A DNA stretch of 64,000 nucleotides. It comes from Latrodectus hesperus. Taxonomy: Eukaryota > Arthropoda > Arachnida > Araneae > Theridiidae. Positions within the stretch are counted from its first letter, which is position 1. Each line of letters starts with the position of its first letter. Location: positions 50,722,458 through 50,786,457 of the forward strand of contig CM075853.1 of assembly GCA_037975125.1 (NCBI GenBank). The letters are read 5' to 3'. Below the pieces are notes generated by a model that had not been told where the DNA came from, ran no database searches, and saw only the letters and a program-made list of their open reading frames with translations. A program made the position numbers and the translations under genes. Below, piece after piece: positions 49,501-60,000 of the stretch.

Positions 49501-52500
49501 TTTTCAGTTTCCAAATATGAGGCGCTAAGTTAATATCATGGTCCAAAAATTTGCATATAGTTTGTGAGATATTTAAGATATGTAATTTATAAATCTAGGC
49601 TCAGATTACTATATGGGGATTATCGTGAATGAATACTATATTTCTAATTTGGTAAATATAATTTGGAAGCTGGAAATTGACTCTGATTGTATGTTGTTTT
49701 TAGCAAAAAAATATTAGGGTTATCACATTATTAACAATAAATTTTAACAACACAGTTTATATTTCTGAAGGATATTTGAAGAACTTGTGGAGAAGCTTTG
49801 AATGAAGAGTAGAACTTGGTATTGATATTTTATAGCCCATTTAAAGTTTGTTTTACATATACTTTTTATGGTTACAAACTGAGTAATACTCAAAAGATAT
49901 GTTTATGATTTAAATTCAAAATCGTATTGTAAATTAACTAAAAATCATTGCTTTCATTGCTTTTATTCACCAGGAACAGCTGTGCAAAATGGCAGAGGTT
50001 TGACTTCTTAATAAGAAATAGTAAGCGATATAAGTAAATGTTTTAATTTTTTTATATTGATTTAAAACAAACGTAATTTAAAGAAATGTTAAAACATGCA
50101 GATACAGGTAACCCTCCTATAACACGGTATCTTATAACACGGTTTCGCTATAACACGATTCGTAAATTGCGGGAAAATTCCTACAACACGTCATCCTATA
50201 ACACGGTTTTGTTCCAATGTATTAAGCAAATAAAACAAATGTATCAAATGTAAACACCTAACACTACTTCGTTGCTCCAACCATTGGATCAAGGTATTAT
50301 TTATACCTTTAAAACGTATTATATAAGAAGATCCTTACAGTGGATTTTAGACGCAACCGATTCGGAATCAATTAGCGTAATGGAAGCTTGGAAGAAATTT
50401 TCAATCAAGCACTGTATCGAAATCATATCTTTGTCGCTGAAAGAAATAAAAACATCAACCTTAAATGCGTGTTGGAAGAAGATATGGCCCTCTTCAGTTG
50501 AAACAGAAAACATGCGTGAAACACCAGAAAACGAAATTGGTGCCATATTAAAAGTCGCTAAATCAATCGGAGGCAAAGGTTTTGTGGATATGGTTACTGA
50601 AGACATTCAAGAATTATTAGTGGAAGAAGAAGTTGACGAAGCGGATTTCATGGAAATGGCATCCCTGGATGCAAATCAAATAGATTTTGAGGACGCTAGC
50701 TCTGATGAAGATTGTGCAGTTAAGAATTTAACATTAAAATAATTACAAGAAGGCCTATGCTTAGCGGAAAATTTCGAGTCTTTTCTTGAAAACTGACCCT
50801 TCCACAGAAAGAAGTCGAAAATTCAAAAGGGAGCTGCAAAACTGTTTAACTCCATACCGCGAAATTTACAATGACCTAGTAAGAACTAGTCAGAAAAGTT
50901 CGATTACAGATTTTTTTAAGAGGATAAAACATACAAAAGCTTTAAATAGAGAAAAAAGTTCTGAAAGTGAAGGCGATATCGTTCCATCCAAAAAACGTTC
51001 TCGGTAGATTGTACTGAGCAGTGACGACGAATATATTCATTAAATTAGGGTTGCGTTGGATTAAAATATTTTTTTTCTTACTTTGTGTTGGATATACATT
51101 TATTATTTAATAAAAATTAAGTTGTTTATGTCGAATTAAAAAAATATTTGTTTTTAATAAGTTTTTTAACGTAACCCCCCTTTTTGTACTAGTTCTGGGT
51201 CTCATACAACACGATTTCACACAACACGGCATTTTCTATGAACCTAACTACCATGCTATAGGAGGGTTACTTGTACATTGTATAATAATTTCACATGTTT
51301 TTTTGAGGCATGGTATTTTAGCTGTGGAGTGGAATTTAAAAAAGTTTGCAATGATTAGACTTTTCATGTTTATTAAATTGTGTGTAATTTGAGCAACAAA
51401 AATAAAAAGAATTTATTTAGTTAATATATAGATTGACGCGTAATATTTAAGAAATTAAACTTTTGTCAATTAAAAGGCTTAATAAATCAGTTAATGTTTG
51501 GTTCTGTTGATTTACCTCCTTCCAGATAGCAATTCCAACTATTCCTGAAACACCTACTATGTTAAAGACAGCAGAGCCCACTATTGTTCCCACTCCTATG
51601 TCTCCTTCTGTGATGAATGACCCTGTGAAATATAGGAAGATCACATATTATTTAAGAGATGTTTTATAAAGAAATTTGTAATTCAAAATGAGCTCAATCT
51701 AGTTTTATATAGTAAATGTTATCAGAAAATATGCACGCATTTTTTACTCTAACCTGTTATAGAAGAGAACAGCTCTGGTGCAGATGTACCAATCGCCATA
51801 AATGTCGCGCCAGCAATATCAGATGGAAGTTGCATGTCTAAATCGAGATGATTAAATAAAGATAACTAAAGTAATTTTTCTCAAATTAAATAATATTTTT
51901 AAAACATTTAATATTAAAAGAGAACAAGCAAATCACTCATTTTTAGACATTTTTAAATAATTAATTTTCTAAGTGTTTTATATTTTTATATGCATTATTA
52001 TTCCTTTCTTTAAATATATGAACCAATATGTCATATTTTAAGAAGAATTGAATAGCATTTTAAGGCGTTGCTACGGAACTTCTTTAGTATTCTATGTTCT
52101 TGATTTTTATAGCAAGGATTACTAAAGAAAATCCGATGTACTTCTAAACTAAAATTCCTGAAAAAACTCGTAACGCTTATTCAAAATCTACTTTTCAAAG
52201 TGATAATAATTTCTTCATTTAAATCAAGAATTGAAATGATAATTACTGTGATTGATAGACACGCTGAAAAAATGGTGTAAATATTTTGCTTATTTATATT
52301 AATCGTGTAAAGTATCAGCTTAGGGATAAGCAGATTAAAAGAGCTGCTTCAATTTTAATTCTCCCACTAATATAAGTTTTTAAGTAACAGTTTAAGTAAT
52401 ATTTTTTCTCTAAGATTTTTTAAATCACTTAATAACATTAATTAACTTATTGTGTTTTGAAACAAAAACCTATCCATTCATCGTCTAAATTTTAAATAAG

Positions 52501-53947
52501 GGTTTTTAAATGATAGTACTATATATTTAGTGACTTTTAATACTTTAAATGCATTAACATACATTGAAAATGCAAAACTATGAACTGAACAATACAACTC
52601 TGCTGGTAATAATGAAAAAGGTAATGTGTAATACAATTTACTATGCATGTAAATAATATATTAGTTAACGAGACATTTTATCTATAAGAATGTTTTTAAT
52701 TATAGCAATTAAAATGCACAGTGATCAGCAAGAAATTGGATACTTCGTAATTAACAATTTTTCAAATTATGAATTCAATTTGTTTGCTGATGGTCAAATG
52801 ATGGAAGTCTAGGATTCTCTCCATTATTTCCCGTGATTTGTACCGGAACAGACAAAAAAGCAAATGGCATTTACGTTCAATGTATCGAACTTGAAAATGA
52901 AGATTAAAGAAGTAACTAACATGCAGCAAAGTTTACTTCTTGATGAACTCAATCGGTTGTTTTCTCGCCAAGAAAATATTTTGTACTTGCTGAATGTAAA
53001 GTAAAAAATGTTGAAAAATGTAAAGTAGTGTAATCGGTTATAACACCTCATGAATATAACGTCATACCTTTATTATTTTCCTGATGAAAATTAACTGTGT
53101 CTTGCTATCATATTTGATAGTAATACAAAATATTTTTTCTACGTTAATGATCAGTATGATATTCATATCAGAAATCGAAATGTTTGATGCGGAACAATCA
53201 TCAGATAAAATAAAACAAAACTGGACCTTAATATTATATTTTGCCATTCTGTTTCCAAAGCATTGCTGTTTTGATACCATTGCAATATGCAATAATATCG
53301 AGTCTGTCATTCCCGTAAGATTAGCATCAATCATCAGCTTTCATAAAGGAAATATATGGGGGAAAACCACTTTACTACTTTTATGATTGTAAAACTAGTA
53401 AAGTAATACGAATCAAATATTATAATTATTAACTATAACTCGGTCTTCCGTTAAATTATTCAATAGCTATGACACATTTGGTGTTGTCGTCCTAGCATAT
53501 TTTAATTCCCAGATGTCTTTTAGAAGATAATATTTCTTGAAATTTTAAATTATATTTATGGTATTGAGTAGTAGCTATTATGCTTAGTATAATAATTATT
53601 ATTCATTATTTTCCCTCATTTCATCCCGTGCTATAAATATAATCAACTGAATTTCAAAAAATCTCTTCAGCTTATAAATCTGATCCCCGCAATAACATAT
53701 TTCATTGATCAAATTTCATGGTATTTTACTTCCTTTGGCGAGCAGCTAGAGTATTTAATTGGTTTATAATACACCTCCAGTGGCTTTAGTTATAAGTTCT
53801 CAATGCACGTTAAGTATTTTAGACAATTTTGGTGATTATTAAAAATAATAATATTTAGTTATTATCATTATAGTTCAAACTACATGTTCATTTTGTAATA
53901 AGATAAAATAACTAGAAAAATTGCCTACCTACCTACCTACCTATATA

Positions 53948-54041
<94 letters not shown>

Positions 54042-57000
54042 ATAATCACGAGAGCTTTTTCTATGCGAACAAAAAAAAATGCGACACAAAAAATTTAATA
54101 TAAGAGCAGTGTTATAATCTTATATTAAATTTTTTGTTTTAATAATTCAAATGATAAATACTTTTTATTTTATGACTTACACATAAGATAAAGATTTTTA
54201 AAAGTAATTTTTAATATTTAAAATTTAACTTTAATTATAAGCAAATCAAACATTTTTGTTCATGGCAAAAAGAAGGCCTTTATATTTTTAATTTAACGCC
54301 TACTATGACAATTATTTTAATTAAATTTTAATAAATTATTTTTAGACTTACAGGACATTAATTATTTTTAAATGATCATAGCTTATAAATTTAAGATTTT
54401 ATAGAAAATATAATTTATTTTTAAGACCTTAGAAAAAGTTTTGAGTCTCATTTAAAATTTACGTACGTTTTACTTGTTATTTTGAGGTGCATTTAAATAT
54501 ATAACGGAAAAATAATTGAAATTTGAAAAAATAAGGATATTTTTTAATATCAGACAGTATATTTCATTCTTAAAATTATAGGTAAATATAAATTCGGTTT
54601 TAAATTTTTCTTAAAAGCCTTTCAGTTTAATTGAGCATTTACAGAATAAAAAAACTTAGCCTACAGTTTTTATTAAAAATTATCATACAGCTTCTAATCT
54701 TAAAACAATTTCTATTTTATTTTAAAATTAAAATATATATGTTATAATAATGTGTTTAATTTAGTTACTTTAAAGGATATGAGAAATAATTATATAATTT
54801 CAACATACATAGCATAATTGGGAGATATCTTACATTTTGAGACTATTATATTTAAATTCAAACTTAATATGTTTGTTATATTGCATTAATTTTTTTATAA
54901 ATATATTAACATTCATTTATTATTTATTTTTTGATTATAAACTATGTCAAAATTTATTAATTTTATTACTCTTTACAAAAATAGAACCAGATTTATTTTG
55001 CGTATAGATAATCATTATTTATTTATGAAAGTAAGAGTTATAGTTTTCTAACAGGTACTTTTCATTTCCCTACAATTATATAAATTTTTAAAAAATTTTA
55101 TATTTTGCATTTAAAATAACCGAAAGTATCTTTGAAAAAGAAAGGGAAAATAGCTTCCAACGAAAGTTTGGAAATAGAAAGAATATATTCAAATTCTGAA
55201 CAATAAAGTCCCGAAACAGAAAGAGAGAAGATGCTGAATTGACTCGATTTAGAATCATTTCACTGTCTTCTCTTCTTGTTAATAATTTTATCTTATTTAT
55301 TTTTCCTTTCTCCTGATAATTTTTCTAAATAACATGATAGATTATTTCTTTATTCTTTGTTCAATTTATTACATAGATTGTTTTCCCAATTTTATTGTTT
55401 GATAAAATTATTCTATCAATATTGTGATTATAAATATGGAAGTCAAAATTTGACGGGTTGTTAATAAAGAGCAACATCAAAGACTGCAATTAGTTTTATG
55501 AATATTCTTTAGATATACGAGTAAAAAATTAGTGTGTTTTTCAAACAATTTAACACTATGAAAACTTACTCTCAGCAATGATTTCCAGTGAAGGGATGAA
55601 GTAATCTTTACAGACAATGCCAATCATGGCGCAAATGTAGAAAGTGATCAAGAAATGTATGACAACTCCGCCACGTTGTCTTTGTTCTTGAGTGAAGAAG
55701 TCCTTCGGGAACGAATCGATTCCTGATGGCATACATGTTATGCTGGTGTTCCTTACTTCCAAGAGACTTCTACCTGCTACGTGAAATAACAATTGAAGTC
55801 ATGAATTTTCAATATACTTTACAAATAATTGTATACAATGAAATAAATAAATCTATCATGTCTAATGTTCAAGAAATTAGGTTCGTGTGATCACAATATA
55901 GTATTCTGGGAGAAAATATATCAAATGATAACTTTTTGAGAAGTCCAAAATAAATGATTACTGAGTTTCAACTGAAAATTATGTTTTCATTATTTTTTCT
56001 AATAAGATGGAATTTAAAAAATAAATTTTCTTAACCCTTATTTGCAGCATTATTAGCCCTTTAATTCCATTGGTTCTTTAAGGGTGTTCTTTGTACATCA
56101 CTTATCAGATTCAAGTACTGGATTTCGAAAAGGTAAGGAAAGAATTTTGAAATCTCAGGATGTGTAGTCTGTAATTTAAAGCTACAAATTGTCGTACGAT
56201 CTTTCAATGTAAATCATAAGATCATTGATACCTGATAAAAATTGAATAAATTATATTCAAGGTTTCAACCTATATCATAAATAAAATTCTTCATTATTTA
56301 ATTTGAAAAAATAACGTAGAAAAAATTTGATTTCTAACCAAAAAAAAAGCCATTGTAATGCACAATAATAAAATAAGTATCATTGTACGCCATAAATGTG
56401 AAATTAAAATTGTGAACCCTTTTCATATTAGGATGGAGACACCACAGATATATATGCAAGATATACAAATACAAATACTAGTTTTAATACTATTAGCGAT
56501 GATGTTATAATACCAATATTTTTAAATGCAATAATACAATGTTACTATAAAAATTTATTTCTGATATATACACTAAAGAGCTAAAACATAATAACCATTT
56601 CCACTGTTTGTATAGAGCCCATCTATATGAATAATATATATATATATATATAATTTATTCTGAAGAATGTGAAGCATCATTCCTGTGATTACGGGTGTGT
56701 TCTAACTATAGAACTATAGATTCAATTTGAACAAATTTTGAAAAAACTCTTGCATTTTCCATTATGAGTAAGGGATTTTATAAACTAACTTGCAAACGTG
56801 ATAAATATTCAATAGTTTTTCCGTTTTACCAAGTTCGTTGGTGATTATGATTACTCCCTGGTAATTAACATAATCATTTACCTGTAATTATATGCATTAT
56901 GTAAAAAATCTGGAAGTTTATTACATTTATTTTATCATGCACCTTATGAAACAAACTTGGGATACCTTTAAAAAGATTTGAAAAAACATTTTCTTTCCCA

Positions 57001-60000
57001 AATAATCAATCATTAATAATAACATCAAATATCTTAGAACCGAAAAAAAAAAAAAAAAAAAATCAGAATTTAATAGAAACTTCTGATGAAACCAACAGTG
57101 AAAGAAGATTATTCTAATGTAAAAATTAATGATCCATTGCTAAATTACTGTTTACATGCAATTAATTTTGTGGTTTAGAAAGAAAATGATGATGTGATCC
57201 ATTTTAACTAGACAGATATTTTAACTAGTCAAGAACAAGTACGATTATACAAGAAAAGTTTTAAAGAAATTTATGAGTCGTAGGTGAAAAAGACATTGAT
57301 AGTTTGAAATTTAAATTTTTCTTTGGCATTATTGGTGATACAGTAAAACTACGAGTACAAGATGTAAGCACACAGAGCAAAAAGTAACCCAGGAAACTTG
57401 TTAGTGATAATATCATAAATACAAAACTGAAATTTATATTTTAGGAACAAAACAAAGAAAACTTTTCTAGTGGTATATCAGAAATCACTCCACAATTCTT
57501 CAAGAAAAAATCATTTTTCTTGAAGATTTTCCAGTTTAAGCATTATCACTTCCAGATTGTGTTAAAAATCATCTTTCTGAAAGTCAATGATATTAACGAT
57601 TTGTCGGCAAAGCAGAATACAAATTAAAAAAAATTTGGACAATTTTGAAATTCTAAATGTCATAACAGACTAATGTCATCTAAATTGGTAAACTTGCAAA
57701 TAAATATAAATCAATATCTTTTTTGAATATAGGTTTAGTTTGCTTTGAAATGGTACTGCTTTTTTATATAAATTTTAATAATTTGAATCGTATTTTTTCC
57801 AAGTGTTTTAGTTAACAAGACATAAAAATTATCTGTAAGTGCTAGTTAATATTTAATTTGAAGTTTTGTTTTGCTTTTCTTAGATAAAAGGAATGTATTT
57901 ACTGAAACAACAAGCTAAGCTTTATTTTAGTTTTAGTAATTTTGATTATTTTTCATTTTTTAATACTTTTTTGCGCCAGTTAAATAACTTATGTTATTAT
58001 CTAATCTTAAAATATCTAATAAAAGTTTACAAAAGAGTCACTCTTATTTAAAAAAGATTTAAATTGAACGTTTATTGTAAGTCATCAATATGTTTTTCAG
58101 ATTCTTAAGAAAAAAATTATTATTGCTTGAAAATACTTATAGTTTTAAATTAAAATACCTTTTTTCGACAAAATATTTGGAATTTATCACATTCCTTATT
58201 ACAAGTTATGCATTATGTATGTTTAACGATAAAAGTGATAAATATTCAATAATTTATCACATTTACCGAGTTTACGGATTATGTATAATCACCTGTTAAT
58301 ATACATAATCACCGATTAATCACTTTTATCGTAATAGAGATAACGCATTATTTATCATTGTCTTCATTTATTTCTCAAAATCCCTTGAATATCTAGTACT
58401 CAGTTTTAAAAAGGTGAGGATAGTATTTTTTAAATGAAAATATCACCATTAGTTTATCTATTTATCATGAATTAGAAAAGTTTTATACGTCTTTATCTGA
58501 GCTTAATCTTTACTTCATATAAATTTAACTTAAAAAAAATTCTTACTTTTCATTGATTACATCATTTTACTTTTAAATGATTCCATAAAAACTTATAATT
58601 TTCCTTTAAAAAGGATATAATTCACATAAAATTCAATGTCTTAGAATTACTTATGTACATTCCAGCTTATAGTACAGGGTAAAGCTATTTATGATGTGAT
58701 TATATACAGGGTAAAGCTATTTATGATGATAAAATCATATTACGTTTTGGCATGCATTTATCCATTAATTAGATGGAAAAAGCTACAGTAGACGAATAAT
58801 TCGTTCAATAAAAATTACTGTGAAATTTTCTTGAGTCTTAATTTGTAAACGAAGACAATATCTTAAATTTAATATTTAATTATAGTATATGTTAAGAATT
58901 TTTAATACAAATTTCTACAATGATTTGCATATTTGATGTCTTATATTTGAGATTTTAAATAATTTTCATAATACAATTTTTTTTTACTTTGAATAATCAA
59001 AATAATTGCGCGTTTTTTTGTGTTTTTAAAAATAAACCCCGAATAAACACGTTTTATAAGTATATTATTTTAATAAATGAAGCATATTAAAAAACAATAA
59101 AATAAGGTGTATAAACACATATTATTTCAATATTTGCTACTAAGATATAACTGAAATAAAATTCCCAAAATATGTTTAATATATTCTTTCATTATATTTT
59201 ATAAAATGAACAGGTAAAATAGCTTAAATATTTTCTATTCTTTATTTATTATTTCAATACAACTATTAATAAAATTAATTTTCATATTAGTGAAAAAAAT
59301 AATTACCCAGCATTTTAAGCGAATATATAACTAATATCTATTGTTTCTTCTCAAAATAAAAAAAAGTTAGCTTAGTAATTGATGTCTTGTATATGTTGAA
59401 GTATAATTGTACATATTTAATTCTTTTTATGTAACTAAAATTGAATCTTATTAAACATTATCACAATTTTTTAATAAAATGCCTAGACATTTGGATATAT
59501 TGTTTATTTTTTGCTTATTTGCAACTTGTTGTAAACTGTTAAAATATTCAAAATGTATAAACTGCACACTTTTACACATGTAAAATTCTACCGAAAATTT
59601 TAAAAGTGTTTTAAGAAATATATTAAAAATTATGTATATGTTATCTAAAATATTACTTTCTTATACTAAATAAAGTATTAAAATGAAAACATAACCAAAT
59701 CTTTCTTATTTTCCTCAGTTTTCTGTATGTCTTTATTCTTGAAGCTAAATGAAATCATTTTGACGTGTACAAACTTGTTCCTTTAAATACATTGAAATGT
59801 GTTTGATAAAAATTTTCTCTGTTTGATACCAAAAGAATAATACTCTAATGCAATTCTACAACTATTTTCATTTACAACTAATTTATCTCCAAAACAGACA
59901 ACCACGTGAAAGAATGACTCAGTACATTTGTTTTGTGATATTTAGAAACTTGAAACAAAAATTTATCTTCAAAGTCATTGAGTTGTATTTAGATACAGAT

